Assembly: GCF_025457605.1 (NCBI RefSeq)
Contig: NZ_JAMZFY010000001.1
Location: forward strand, 1,426,001-1,490,000
Length of the DNA stretch: 64,000 nucleotides
Direction: 5' to 3'
Source: Haloarcula laminariae
GTDB lineage: Archaea; Halobacteriota; Halobacteria; Halobacteriales; Haloarculaceae
Shown: positions 45,206-54,592 of the stretch, one piece after another
Layout of the letters: each line of letters begins with the position of its first letter
Numbering within the stretch: position 1 is the stretch's first letter
Notes under the pieces: model-generated
Databases searched by the model: none
What the model was told of the DNA's origin: nothing
What the model saw: only the letters and a program-made list of their open reading frames with translations
Made by a program: the position numbers and the translations under genes

Positions 45206-46513
45206 CTACAGTCCGAACAGATACACCGAGGTCACCACGCCCCCCGCGGCGATTACCCAGATGAACGGGAGGATTTCCTTGGTGATGCTGTTGACGCTGA
45301 CCTCCAACTCCTCTGCGGCCCACGCGTTGTGGGTGTTCGTCGGGTCACCGGGCGCCTGCACCCGCAGGGCGCTGATTGCGGTCGTCGTGATGAGCTGTGG
45401 GTTGATACCGATAGCTGCCAGGACTCCGATGATTCCGCTCCCGAGCCCCCAGATGTTCATCGGGCCACGATACAGCGCGAGCGGTGCCAGAACCGAGAAC
45501 ATTATCGCGTAAAGCACCATGCTCTCGGGGATAATCTGCATCAGCAGCGGTTCCATCGTCGAGGAGATCGGGTCCGCGAACACCGCCTTCAGCAACCACC
45601 CGATCGCCACCATCAGCGCGATGGCGGGCGCAACCTGTTTGATTCCATCGTGGAAGCTCTGCGTTATCAGATTCAGCGTACCGCCCAGGTTCTTGATTCC
45701 CTCCAGTCCGGGCTGACTGAACACCGCGGCGTAGACGATACCGACGATGAACGCGGCGTAGACGTTCATAATGTCGAACACGACGAGGCCGACGGGAATG
45801 ACCGGGGCGATGAGCGCGTATTTCGGAACCGACGTCGACATCCCGCTCGTGTCCGTTTCCGCCAGTGTCGCCTGTATTTCCGTGTTTCTGACCTTCAAGA
45901 ACACGTAAATGATTCCGACAACATACGCGAGGCCGGCGACCGGAAGCGCCCAGTTGATGACCGAATCGAGCGCGATACCCGTAACCTCCTGATAGAATAC
46001 CCAGTTGCTGGGGTTGAGCATCACACCGTTACCGTATGCGAGTAGTGTGATGGCACCGGCAATCTTCTGCGTGAATCCGACGCTGACCAGTATCGGGAAC
46101 ACGATTGTCGCCATGAGGATGAACGCCCCGAGTCCACTGATACTCGTCGAGGCGATGACGACTGCGGTGTACAGGGCTGCAGCCATCACGAGGGGGCTGT
46201 CACCGCCCAGCTCGGCGGCCGATTTGACGATATCCTCCAAGATACCCTGCTTCTCCGCGAGGACCCCCAATGTCCCACCGAACGCCGCGGCAATCATCGC
46301 CGATGCGAGCCGTGTCGAACCGCCCGCGACGATGTCCTGGAGTATTGTCTGTGGCCCCAATCCGCCCGCAAAGCCGATTGCTATGGCCATCCCACCCAGC
46401 GCGATGAAGGTTGGAACAACCTCGAACATCATCATACTTCCAAATATGATGAACGCTACTATGATACCGACTGCTGCTAGTTCGACCATGCTAATGCTCT
46501 CCAATGCCACCAT
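45206..46513 (-). CDS. Ion-transporter-superfamily-type permease
   Basis: A 435-residue membrane protein with about 11-12 hydrophobic segments, including AVGIIVAFIIFGSMMMFEVVP at the start and FIWVIAAGGVVTSVYLFGL at the end. Loops such as ASTSISGLGAFIL and RVQAPGDPTNTHNAW fall where IT-superfamily carriers (CitM, GntP or DctM type) have substrate loops. Close placement to the HyuA-zincin unit suggests it imports that system's substrate, but it could also act with the divergent FAD oxidoreductase gene. Confidence 0.7.
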   Translation of the reverse strand: MVALESISMVELAAVGIIVAFIIFGSMMMFEVVPTFIALGGMAIAIGFAGGLGPQTILQDIVAGGSTRLASAMIAAAFGGTLGVLAEKQGILEDIVKSAAELGGDSPLVMAAALYTAVVIASTSISGLGAFILMATIVFPILVSVGFTQKIAGAITLLAYGNGVMLNPSNWVFYQEVTGIALDSVINWALPVAGLAYVVGIIYVFLKVRNTEIQATLAETDTSGMSTSVPKYALIAPVIPVGLVVFDIMNVYAAFIVGIVYAAVFSQPGLEGIKNLGGTLNLITQSFHDGIKQVAPAIALMVAIGWLLKAVFADPISSTMEPLLMQIIPESMVLYAIMFSVLAPLALYRGPMNIWGLGSGIIGVLAAIGINPQLITTTAISALRVQAPGDPTNTHNAWAAEELEVSVNSITKEILPFIWVIAAGGVVTSVYLFGL

Positions 46514-46607
46514 TAATTCACTACTTTAAAAATCTTTTCTTGAACCCCTTGTCACGTGTTTTGTGGCACCCGAGCCAGCCACGAATCGACCGGTGGAGGG
46601 GCAAAGG

Positions 46608-46618
46608 TATAAATATAA
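46608..46618 (+). promoter_or_regulatory. TATA box before the FAD oxidoreductase gene
   Basis: TATAAATATAA lies about 90 bases before the ATG at 46703. If used, it gives a leader of about 60 bases, unlike the leaderless pattern of most genes here. A start at the TTG of 46619 is too close to the box to be transcribed with it. Confidence 0.45.
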
Positions 46619-46702
46619 TTGACCAGATTGACAACCAAGGCCCGATCGCCAGCTAGGTCGCGTAGTGTTGGCCGGGTCGAGAAAACTCACAGAGATTCCA
46701 GC

Positions 46703-48673
46703 ATGCAAACCGAATACGACACCGTCGTTCTCGGCGGAACACCCGGCGGGATAGCTACCGCCGTGAGGGCGGCACGGGAAGGCGCAGAGACACTCTTGGT
46801 CACGTACAACGACCATCTCGGCGGGATGATGACTGGGGGGTTAAGTTACACAGACACCCTCATGATGAAACCGCGTGCAAAGATATTCGCGGAGTTCCGG
46901 GCGGCAGTCCGTGAACATTACCGCGATACCTTCGGCCCCGACTCCGAGGACTATGCTGCCTGCGAAGCGGGGTACATTTTCGAGCCACACGTCGCCGAGT
47001 CTGTCTTAGACGGCCTCGTCGAAGGCGAAACGTCACTGGACCTCCGTTGGGGATACTCCCTGCAGTCGGTCGAGCGGGAGAACAGGGAGATAACGTCGCT
47101 CACTCTGCAAGCCTTCGATAGCGACGAGACGGTCACGATTGCCGCTTCGGTGTTCGCCGACGCGACGTACGAAGGTGACCTCCTCGCCACGGCCGGAGCG
47201 GAGTTCAGAGTCGGGAGGGAATCTCGCTCTGAGTTCAACGAGCAGTTTGCCGGCAAACTCTACACACGTACGCGTGGTGACCGGTATTACCCACAGGAGG
47301 CCGTCGGCGAGGGCGTAAACCCCGATGCACCGGCCGACCGGCGCGGGCCGCTCGACACACCGCCGGAAAAGCGGCAGGGCCCGTTAGACCTGGTCCCCCA
47401 CCCGGCGGGCATCTCGGAGATATATCCCCGAAGCACCGGCCAAGGCGACGACCGCATTCAGGCCTACAGCTATCGGCTCTGTCTCACCGACGACCCAGAG
47501 AACCGGGTCAAGCCGTCGATGCCGGACGATTACGACCCCGCTGAATACACCGACAGCCTGGAGGAAATCGAGCGGGTCGGGTTCAGGGCGTTCATGCGGC
47601 TCCGCTATCTTCCGAACGACAAAGCCGACATGAACACCGCCGATCTGCCCGGAGAAAACTACGACTACCCGGATGCGGACTGGGAGGGCCGCGAAGAGAT
47701 AGCCCAACGCCACAAATCGCACATACTGGGGCTGCTCTATTTCCTCCAGAACGACGATGCGGTCCCGGACAAGGTACAGTCCGAAGCGAACCAGTGGGGC
47801 CTTGCGGCCGATGAGTTCGAAGACAACGACAACTTCCCGTTCCAGCTCTACGTGCGGGAGGCCCGGCGCCTCGATGGCCGGTATATGTTCACGGAGAACG
47901 ACGCTCGATACGCTGACGGACTCGACCGGACGCCGGTTCATCGGGATAGCATCGCGGTGGCCGAGTATCCACTCGACTCACACGCCTGTCAGCCCGACCG
48001 CCAATTCGGGAGCCATCCGGAGGGCCATTTCTACGCGTCTCAGGTCACACGCCCCGCACACGTACCGTATCGGGCACTGCTGCCACAGAGCATCGACAAC
48101 CTCCTCGTTCCGGTGCCGCTCTCCGCGTCACACGTCGGCTACGGCTCGCTACGTCTGGAGCCGACTTGGTTGCACATCGGGGAATCGGCGGGCTATGCAG
48201 CCGCGATAGCCGTCGAGTCCGACCAGGACCCGGCAGACATCTCTGTCGCTCGCCTCCAGCGTCGTCTGGCGGAAAACGAGATGATGCTCTCGTTCTTCAA
48301 CGACGTCGATGTCACAGACGAGGAGCCTTGGGTCCCTGCGGTTCAGTATCTCGGCACCCGCGGGTTTTTCGGGTCGTACGACGCCGAGCCAGAGGAACCC
48401 CTGTCGAGAGGTGTCGCCGAGGAGTGGGCTGCGACGACCGCCGACCTGCTCGGTGACGCCCCCGATGAGCTAACGGACCACGCGAGGGCCCTCCAAACCG
48501 GTGATGAGTCTGGTTCGGTTACCGCCGAGGAGTTCGTAGCGATGCTTGAGCACGAACTGTCCGTCAATGTGCCCTCCACAGTCGATACCGTCCTCGAGGA
48601 AACGGACTCGGTAATCGACCGTGGCACGGCCTGCCGATTAGTCTATCGCCTACTTCGGGACAGAGACAGTTAG
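46703..48673 (+). CDS. FAD-dependent oxidoreductase (FAD_oxidored type)
   Basis: A 656-residue flavoprotein. The FAD-binding motif VVLGGTPGGIATAVRAAREG opens the protein, followed by NDHLGGMMTGGLSYTD and the family segment FADATYEGDLLATAGAEFRVGRES. The C-terminal half has LRLEPTWLHIGESAGYAAAIA, typical of these proteins, and a long unassigned tail. Members occur in polysaccharide and sugar-acid loci, but their reactions are largely unknown. It is divergent from the permease at 45.2-46.5 kb. Confidence 0.83.
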   Translation: MQTEYDTVVLGGTPGGIATAVRAAREGAETLLVTYNDHLGGMMTGGLSYTDTLMMKPRAKIFAEFRAAVREHYRDTFGPDSEDYAACEAGYIFEPHVAESVLDGLVEGETSLDLRWGYSLQSVERENREITSLTLQAFDSDETVTIAASVFADATYEGDLLATAGAEFRVGRESRSEFNEQFAGKLYTRTRGDRYYPQEAVGEGVNPDAPADRRGPLDTPPEKRQGPLDLVPHPAGISEIYPRSTGQGDDRIQAYSYRLCLTDDPENRVKPSMPDDYDPAEYTDSLEEIERVGFRAFMRLRYLPNDKADMNTADLPGENYDYPDADWEGREEIAQRHKSHILGLLYFLQNDDAVPDKVQSEANQWGLAADEFEDNDNFPFQLYVREARRLDGRYMFTENDARYADGLDRTPVHRDSIAVAEYPLDSHACQPDRQFGSHPEGHFYASQVTRPAHVPYRALLPQSIDNLLVPVPLSASHVGYGSLRLEPTWLHIGESAGYAAAIAVESDQDPADISVARLQRRLAENEMMLSFFNDVDVTDEEPWVPAVQYLGTRGFFGSYDAEPEEPLSRGVAEEWAATTADLLGDAPDELTDHARALQTGDESGSVTAEEFVAMLEHELSVNVPSTVDTVLEETDSVIDRGTACRLVYRLLRDRDS

Positions 48674-48867
48674 CGGTCATCAGAGAGCGGCGCTCGATTG
48701 CACGTGCCGGTCTACGGGCGGTGTTTCTATTTTGCTGAGCGGTGACGGGACGCGTAAGTCGATTCGGGACATATTGCTCTGAGTCGGCCTGCCATTGCGG
48801 AGTACTACGGAGGTTACGCCACGCAATCGCTGGTCGAAACAGGCGGGATTGTATTTCGCTATTCGAT

Positions 48868-49095
48868 TCCACAATACGGAACATCCTATCGGCGCTGAAT
48901 ACTCGCCGAGTGAGTTGATACCACGAATTATCCTGCTGTATTAAGTTTGTGAGCGTTATATCGTGGGATTCAGCAGAGGAATCGACCATATCCAGGACAT
49001 TCACTCCTTCGTGGCGATGCAACAGTTGATTCCGAATGACGGAATATTCTCTTCCGCAGGGTAGGACGATAGATTACAGTTGTATAGCTGTAATT
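48868..49095. promoter_or_regulatory. Second copy of the sulfatase-type operator array
   Basis: TTCCACAATACGGAA (48868-48882) and TTCCGAATGACGGAA (49030-49044) match the 15-base palindromes found before the sulfatase. The long inverted repeat with arms ATTACAG (49073-49079) and CTGTAAT (49088-49094) and the loop TTGTATAG is almost the same as the one at 39910 (loop TCGTATGG). Which gene this copy controls is unclear; the IclR gene starts 476 bases away. Confidence 0.55.
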
Positions 49096-49421
49096 GTACT
49101 CGCTGATTTCGAATTCGGAGTCCGGGTTCGTTTTCGGTCTTCCACTCGAGAACAGATCAGTTCCGTCACGCTCGGTCGGACTCTTATTACAAGCATATGT
49201 GTGTAAACATGCTCCGTATCCTGTTTCAAAGCCCGCTCCCGCTGTCGATATCAGATTGTTTGGGAGCTGACGGTGGAGAGACACACCAAGGGTCTACCAC
49301 TGCTGCTGTTCTATCCAGTTTACCGCCGCTACCCACGAAACGATGTCCCCTACGGGTCGAAGAAGCTGGTATTGGGTACTATTACGGCAGTTCACAGCGC
49401 CATGAGCGGTTTATCGAGGGG

Positions 49422-49540
49422 TTCCACGTATAGTGGAAGTTTCCCAGCTACAGTTTATTCTACGGACCATTGGGCACTCATAAGGGCGATAATTGTAACA
49501 GAGTATGACTGAAATCTATATCTTTCCACGCATAGTAGAA
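49422..49540. promoter_or_regulatory. Two candidate operators TTCCAC-N5-GTGGAA before the third IclR gene
   Basis: TTCCACGTATAGTGGAA (49422-49438) is perfect, and TTCCACGCATAGTAGAA (49524-49540) has one mismatch. They share most spacer bases too. A third copy lies at 50400. The set brackets the IclR gene and precedes uxuA2, as expected for an autoregulated local regulator. Confidence 0.65.
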
Positions 49541-49570
49541 TTTATCTGTGTTGTGGGAGTGATAACCAAC

Positions 49571-50344
49571 ATGGATCTCAACACCGCGGACGACGGCGGC
49601 AAACGGGTCAGCGCTGTCCAGCAGGGGTTCGAGGTTATCGAGGTACTTCGGGAGTCCGGGAGTGTCCACATCAGCGACGTGTCGGAGGCACTCGATATCC
49701 CCATGAGCACGGCGCATGTTCACCTCAAGACGCTGGAATCGGTCGGATACGTCGTCCAAGACGACAGCGGTTATCGGCTGTCGCTCCGGTTTCTCAGGGA
49801 CGGCGCCATAGCGAGGAGTAATCTGCAGGTGTACTCGGCCGCAAAATCCGAGATAGACGACCTCGCCGATACGACGGGTGAAGTCGCCAATCTCGGCGTC
49901 GAGGAGAACGGCCAGCGGGTAATCGTCTACCAGTCGGAAGGGAGCGAAGCAGTCTACGACAACGCGCCCGTCGGTGAGTACACCAATATGCATTGGACCG
50001 CCCTGGGCAAAGCCATCCTCGCCGAGTTGCCGTCCGAGTACGTACGCGAGATTATCGATCACTACGGACTGCCAGCGGCCACGGGGAGTACTATCGACGA
50101 TGCGGAGCAGCTGTTCGAGGAGCTGGAGACCATCGAGGAGCGCGGGTTCGCGCTCGAAGACGAGGAACGCCGGTCCGGCATCCGGTCGATAGCCACGCCC
50201 CTCAACGTGGATGACCGCGTCGTCGGCGCAGTCTCGCTTTCGGGGCCGAAAGAACGCTTCAACGACGACCGGATAGAGAACGAGCTGCTGCCGGCACTCA
50301 AGGACTCGAACAACGTCATCGAAGTGAAAGTCGCGTACGAATAA
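49571..50344 (+). CDS. IclR-family transcriptional regulator (third)
   Basis: A 257-residue IclR protein of a different subgroup from the other two. The winged helix contains GSVHISDVSEALDIPMSTAHVHLK, and the effector domain has NMHWTALGKAILAELPSE and DEERRSGIRSIATPLNVDD. The ATG at 49571 is used; the reading frame extends back to 49505 but that segment is hydrophobic and covers an operator-like site. It probably controls itself and uxuA2 through the TTCCAC palindromes. Confidence 0.88.
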   Translation: MDLNTADDGGKRVSAVQQGFEVIEVLRESGSVHISDVSEALDIPMSTAHVHLKTLESVGYVVQDDSGYRLSLRFLRDGAIARSNLQVYSAAKSEIDDLADTTGEVANLGVEENGQRVIVYQSEGSEAVYDNAPVGEYTNMHWTALGKAILAELPSEYVREIIDHYGLPAATGSTIDDAEQLFEELETIEERGFALEDEERRSGIRSIATPLNVDDRVVGAVSLSGPKERFNDDRIENELLPALKDSNNVIEVKVAYE

Positions 50345-50399
50345 ACGCGTCAGTGGCTGACAGTCCGTCCACGGAGACCGACTGTAGGGGTTCTTTTGG

Positions 50400-50416
50400 T
50401 TCCACTATTAGTGGAT
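50400..50416. promoter_or_regulatory. Third TTCCAC-type operator, before uxuA2
   Basis: TTCCACTATTAGTGGAT matches the 49422 palindrome with one mismatch in the last base. It lies between the IclR gene and uxuA2, 104 bases before the uxuA2 start. Confidence 0.55.
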
Positions 50417-50519
50417 GGTGTGAGGTACCACACCTGAAGACGTGCCGGTGGATGTCTGCGCCGTCACTCGTCCGGGTATGAGCAAAGCTTACATATGAGG
50501 CCTTACTCTCCCAGGTTAC

Positions 50520-51473
50520 ATGCAGACAGCACTCATGCTGCCGCCGTCACCGGACAGGCGGTGGGCACTGGCCAAACAGCTCGGCGTAGGTTGTGGTGTC
50601 GTCCGCTTTTGGGGCGTCGACGACTGGTGGGAGTACGACACCCTCCTCCGCGTGCGAAACCGGTTCGAGGACCACGACGTCCCGCTTCGGGTTGTCGAGG
50701 ACAGACCACCGATGACCAAGACGGTACTCGGCGAGGACGGCCGCGACGAGGAGATAGCGAGGGTGAAACAGCTCCTCAGGAACATGGGGAAGCTGGGAAT
50801 AGAGACGTACTGCTGGGTGTGGACGGAAAACCCGGTCGGCGTCCTCCGAACGTCCGATTCGATTCCTGACCGCGGCGGGTCACTGCTAACTGGGTACGAC
50901 CACGCGCTGAGCGAGCGCGCTGGTGACCACCCCGCGGCAGGTATCACCGAGGACGAACTCTGGGAAAACCTCGAGTACTTCCTCGATGAGGTGGTGCCGG
51001 TCGCCGAGCAGGCGGGTGTGAAGATGGCACTACATCCGGACGACCCGCCGCTCTCGCCGGTTCGGGGCGTCCCGCGGCTCGCGACCTCCGTCGACAACTA
51101 CGAGCGCATTCTCGACCTCTACGATAGTCCGAACCACGGTGTCACTTTCTGTCAGGGGAACTTCGCCGCGATGGCGACTGACGTATCGGACGCGATTCGC
51201 CGCCTCGGTGACCGCATCCACTTCGTTCACTTCCGTGATGTCGAGGGTACACCGGAGTCGTTCGTCGAGACCTGGCACGACGACGGACCGACGGATATGC
51301 GGTCGACTATCGAAGCCTACCGTGATGTCGGGTTCGACGGCCCGATACGCCCCGACCACGTACCGAAGATGGACGGAGAGGAGGACCGAGAGGGCGTCCA
51401 CGCGGGCTACACTGACATGGGCCGGCTCTTCGCTATCGGATACATCCGGGGACTGCTCGAACAGACGGAGTAG
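50520..51473 (+). CDS. uxuA: Mannonate dehydratase-family protein (UxuA paralogue 2)
   Basis: A 317-residue protein colinear with the paralogue at 37.8 kb. Metal and catalytic positions are conserved: His172 in LHPDDPP, Cys211 in VTFCQGNFAAM, His237 in FVHFRDVEG, Asp279 and His280 in RPDHVP. The region between residues 25 and 130, which lines the substrate side, differs most between the two. It follows the third IclR gene and precedes the TRAP transporter, so its substrate is probably what that transporter imports. Confidence 0.83.
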   Translation: MQTALMLPPSPDRRWALAKQLGVGCGVVRFWGVDDWWEYDTLLRVRNRFEDHDVPLRVVEDRPPMTKTVLGEDGRDEEIARVKQLLRNMGKLGIETYCWVWTENPVGVLRTSDSIPDRGGSLLTGYDHALSERAGDHPAAGITEDELWENLEYFLDEVVPVAEQAGVKMALHPDDPPLSPVRGVPRLATSVDNYERILDLYDSPNHGVTFCQGNFAAMATDVSDAIRRLGDRIHFVHFRDVEGTPESFVETWHDDGPTDMRSTIEAYRDVGFDGPIRPDHVPKMDGEEDREGVHAGYTDMGRLFAIGYIRGLLEQTE

Positions 51474-51519
51474 CGATATCCACGATGTTTAGCGACTGAC
51501 GGACAGGTTCTGTATGCTG

Positions 51520-51535
51520 CCTCCATCAGAGGAGG
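51520..51535. terminator. Hairpin after uxuA2
   Basis: CCTCC and GGAGG flank the loop ATCAGA, 46 bases after the uxuA2 stop. It may end that transcript before the TRAP operon, whose AT-rich promoter (ATATACATATTTTATT) follows directly. Confidence 0.35.
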
Positions 51536-51604
51536 TATCCCAGCTCTAATATACATATTTTATTGGGAAAGACATAAGTGGTATCGTGGTGAGACTGAGT
51601 ATGT

Positions 51605-52606
51605 ATGCCACAGCAAAGCCGAAGGAGCTTCGTCGGGAAGCTCGGCGTAATCGGTGGTGCCGGTGCATTGACATCCCTCGCGGGTTGCTCCGGTGACGGA
51701 TCGGACAGCGGGACCGACATAGTCATCGGGAGCGTCTTCCCGAGCGGCCACGTCATCAACGAGATGGCGACATCCTGGTCCGAGACCGTCGCGGAGGAGA
51801 CCAGCGACCGCGTGTCGATAACAATCGAGCCCGCTTTCGGCGGCGAGGCCGAGGTGATGGAGCAGACGCGCATCGGCTCTATCGGCGGGACCATCATCGG
51901 GACCAGGTGGGTAATCGACTACGACCCGGAGAACTTCTGGGTCGAATCGCCGTTCATCTTCGACGGGTGGGAGCAACAGCGGCGGGCGTTCGAAACCGAC
52001 TACCTCGACGACGGCCGCCAGCGCCTCAAGGAGGACGGCAACCAGGAGCTCGTCGGCCCGCCGGTCTACCGGGGGTACCGCCACACGTCGGGGAACAAGG
52101 CTTTCAACACGCCCGAAGACATCCAGGGCGTAAATATCCGCGTTCCCGACCTCTCGCCGTGGGTGAACATCTGGGAGGGGCTCGGTGCCAGCCCGACGAC
52201 CGTCGCCTTCGACGAGCTGTACAGCTCGCTGCAGCAGGGCGTGGTCGACGCACAGGAGAACCCGGCCGAAACGGTCCTCTCCGCGTCGCTTAACGAGGTG
52301 CAGAGCCACTACACGATGACCCGGCATCTCGCCTCGACTGGCTGGTTCACCATCAACAACGATATCCTCTCCGGGCTCTCGGAGGACGACCGCTCGGTCG
52401 TCAGGGACACGCTTTCGAGCAACATCGAGGAGCTCAGTACGAGTATCTCCGAGTCGGAGTCCGACGCGATCGACGAACTGGAGAGCAACGGGATGAACAT
52501 CGTCGAGCCGGACCGCGACGCGTGGCTCTCCGCGGCCGAGGAGCCGCTCAAGGCGCAGTTCGAGGAGACCTGGGAGCCGTCCCTCGAAGAAGTCCGAAAC
52601 ATCTGA
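51605..52606 (+). CDS. dctP: TRAP transporter substrate-binding lipoprotein DctP
   Basis: A 333-residue DctP-family receptor. A twin-arginine signal (SRRSFVGKLG) and lipobox SLAGC export and anchor it. The mature protein has IVIGSVFPSGHVINEMATSW and the family segment ALT-like FDELYSSLQQGVVDAQENP, in which the conserved arginine-binding site for a ligand carboxylate is expected (KGVNIRVPD-like VNIRVPDLSP). Sugar acids are common ligands in this family, in agreement with the uxuA genes. Confidence 0.9.
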   Translation: MPQQSRRSFVGKLGVIGGAGALTSLAGCSGDGSDSGTDIVIGSVFPSGHVINEMATSWSETVAEETSDRVSITIEPAFGGEAEVMEQTRIGSIGGTIIGTRWVIDYDPENFWVESPFIFDGWEQQRRAFETDYLDDGRQRLKEDGNQELVGPPVYRGYRHTSGNKAFNTPEDIQGVNIRVPDLSPWVNIWEGLGASPTTVAFDELYSSLQQGVVDAQENPAETVLSASLNEVQSHYTMTRHLASTGWFTINNDILSGLSEDDRSVVRDTLSSNIEELSTSISESESDAIDELESNGMNIVEPDRDAWLSAAEEPLKAQFEETWEPSLEEVRNI

Positions 52607-52630
52607 AAACCCCCCGGGACACATTGAACT

Positions 52631-53185
52631 ATGACTGAGAACAGTGCCGTATCAGCCATCACCCGCAACTTCGACCGGGGGGTCAGGGTGCTCGCTCTGG
52701 CTTTGTACGCGTTGATGATACTCGTCGTCGGGTTACAGATACTGACTCGGTGGGTGTTGGCGCCAGTTATCGGCAGCCTCCCGTGGACGGTCAACCTCTC
52801 GCAGATGCTGCTCGTCTACGTCACGTTCATCGGTGCGGCGGTCGCGAGCGGCAAGCACGAGCACATCTCACTCGACCTCCTGTCGTCCCGGCTGTCAGAC
52901 GAGAAGGTTCGGTATCTCGCCGGGCTTCGGTCCGTGATGACAATCGGGTTCGTCAGCGTGTTGATTGCCGGCGCGTATCCGCTGTACCAACAGAACAAGG
53001 GTTCAGTCATCGGCGCGTTACCGGCCCACCCACCGTTCACGCAGGCGTGGCTGTACGTCCCTGCGGTCGTCGGCGGCGCTATTATCGTCATATACGCCAT
53101 CCGTGACCTCTGGGAAGTCATCACAGACCCAGCAACTGTCGTTGCCGAGCTTCGAGGGGATGAAACGTATGATACAGACTCATAA
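52631..53185 (+). CDS. dctQ: TRAP transporter small membrane subunit DctQ
   Basis: A 184-residue membrane protein with four hydrophobic segments and the DctQ signature FIGAAVASGKHEHISLDLL. It lies 24 bases after dctP and 36 bases before dctM, in one operon. Confidence 0.9.
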   Translation: MTENSAVSAITRNFDRGVRVLALALYALMILVVGLQILTRWVLAPVIGSLPWTVNLSQMLLVYVTFIGAAVASGKHEHISLDLLSSRLSDEKVRYLAGLRSVMTIGFVSVLIAGAYPLYQQNKGSVIGALPAHPPFTQAWLYVPAVVGGAIIVIYAIRDLWEVITDPATVVAELRGDETYDTDS

Positions 53186-53221
53186 CACAGCAAGAATCAA
53201 GTCGCGGGGGGAGGGACGCTA

Positions 53222-54520
53222 ATGTCAGACATCGTCCTCCTTACTCTGTTCATCGTGGTACTGCTCGGGCTGTATCTACTGGAGGTCCCGGTCGTCTACG
53301 CGCTCGGACTGACGAGTCTCATACTGATGTTGTTCACGTCGATACCGTTCGAGCCGCTGCTCGTCGCACAGACGATGGTCAGCGGGAGCAACTCGTTTGT
53401 CCTCCTGGCGATTCCGCTCTTCCTCCAGACCGGCCTGTTGATGAACGCGCTGGGCCTCACCGACGTCATATTCGACTTCGCGAAGGCTATCGTTGGGCCG
53501 ATTCGTGGCGGCCTCGCCCACGTAAACATCGTCGCGAGCATCATCTTCTCGGGCATGACTGGCACCGCCGCGGCGGACGCCGCCGGCCTCGGTGCTATCG
53601 AGTACCGGGCGATGCGCGAAGAGGGCTACGAGGAGGGGTTCAGCGTCGCCGTCACCGGCTCGTCGTCGATTATCGGTCCCATCATCCCTCCGAGTGTCCC
53701 GCTCATCATCTACGGCGTCATCGCGCAGGTGTCCATCGGGACGCTGTTCATCGCCGGCCTCGTCCCCGGTTTCATCATGGGTCTGGGCCTGATGATTCTG
53801 TGTACCATCTACGCACACCGTAACGGGTACGAGCGCGGTGACTGGTGGTCGCTCAGTGAGATCGGGCGAACCGGATTCCGCGCGCTCCCGGCCCTCGGAA
53901 CGCCGATCCTCATTATCGGCGGTATCTTGGGCGGCCTGTTCACTGCGACAGAAGCGGGCGCGATAGCGCTGTTCTACACCATCTTCATCGGCACGGTCTT
54001 CTACGATGCCCTCAGTTGGCAGGAACTCATAGCGAGCTTCGAGGACGGGATGACGCGGACGTCGTCGCTGACGTTCATCGTCGCAGCCGCCGCGCTCTAT
54101 GGCTTTCTCATCCGGCGCGCACAGCTCCCGGAGGTGCTGGCCAACGCCGTGACGACGGTCTCGACCGACCCGCTCATCGTCCTGTTGCTGATAGCGGCCG
54201 TGCTGTTCATCGTCGGTCTCATGCTGGAGACGATAGCGGCGATTACGATTCTCACGCCCGTCTTCCTGCCCATCATCGAGCAGACGGCTATCAGTCCGAT
54301 TCACTTCGGTGTAGTGATGATTATCACGTTGATGATCGGCCTGTTGACGCCTCCCTTCGGCGTTATCCTGTTCGTTCTCAACGCCGTGACCGGCGTCTCG
54401 CTCGAACGCATCACGAGGAACATGCTGCCGTTCTACGTGCCGCTTGTCATCGCGCTCCTGCTCACAATCATCTTCCCCGAAGTCGTCCTGTGGCTCCCGC
54501 GGACGATGGGGCTCGCCTGA
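53222..54520 (+). CDS. dctM: TRAP transporter large membrane subunit DctM
   Basis: A 432-residue membrane protein with about 12 hydrophobic segments. Diagnostic parts are SIIFSGMTGTAAADAAGLG, VTGSSSIIGPIIPPSVPLIIYG and the C-terminal LTPPFGVILFVLNAVTG. It is the sodium-driven transport subunit of the importer, which takes the ligand from DctP. Last of the three TRAP genes. Confidence 0.92.
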   Translation: MSDIVLLTLFIVVLLGLYLLEVPVVYALGLTSLILMLFTSIPFEPLLVAQTMVSGSNSFVLLAIPLFLQTGLLMNALGLTDVIFDFAKAIVGPIRGGLAHVNIVASIIFSGMTGTAAADAAGLGAIEYRAMREEGYEEGFSVAVTGSSSIIGPIIPPSVPLIIYGVIAQVSIGTLFIAGLVPGFIMGLGLMILCTIYAHRNGYERGDWWSLSEIGRTGFRALPALGTPILIIGGILGGLFTATEAGAIALFYTIFIGTVFYDALSWQELIASFEDGMTRTSSLTFIVAAAALYGFLIRRAQLPEVLANAVTTVSTDPLIVLLLIAAVLFIVGLMLETIAAITILTPVFLPIIEQTAISPIHFGVVMIITLMIGLLTPPFGVILFVLNAVTGVSLERITRNMLPFYVPLVIALLLTIIFPEVVLWLPRTMGLA

Positions 54521-54592
54521 CCCCTCGTCTGTCTTCGCACGCGGGCTGTAGCAATCGTAAGAATAAGGACGTGTGGACTGTTTTCAACGCAC

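Larger units (their letters stand above)
48674..49570. other. Gene-free control region of about 900 bases
   Basis: No convincing gene is present on either strand. The stretch contains two 15-base palindromes, a long inverted repeat (48868-49095) and two 17-base palindromes near the IclR gene (49422 and 49524). The rest shows no recognisable remnant. Confidence 0.5.

Noticed and set aside
48970-49284. Possible small reverse-strand gene in the 48.7-49.6 kb gap
   Set aside because: No motif, average composition, and it crosses the palindrome array; coding is not supported.
49505-49570. N-terminal extension of the third IclR protein
   Set aside because: The extension is hydrophobic, crosses a probable operator and does not match IclR N-termini; ATG 49571 fits better.
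53276-54304. Long reverse-strand frame opposite dctM
   Set aside because: Very polar, repeated charged residues and antisense to a clear TRAP permease.
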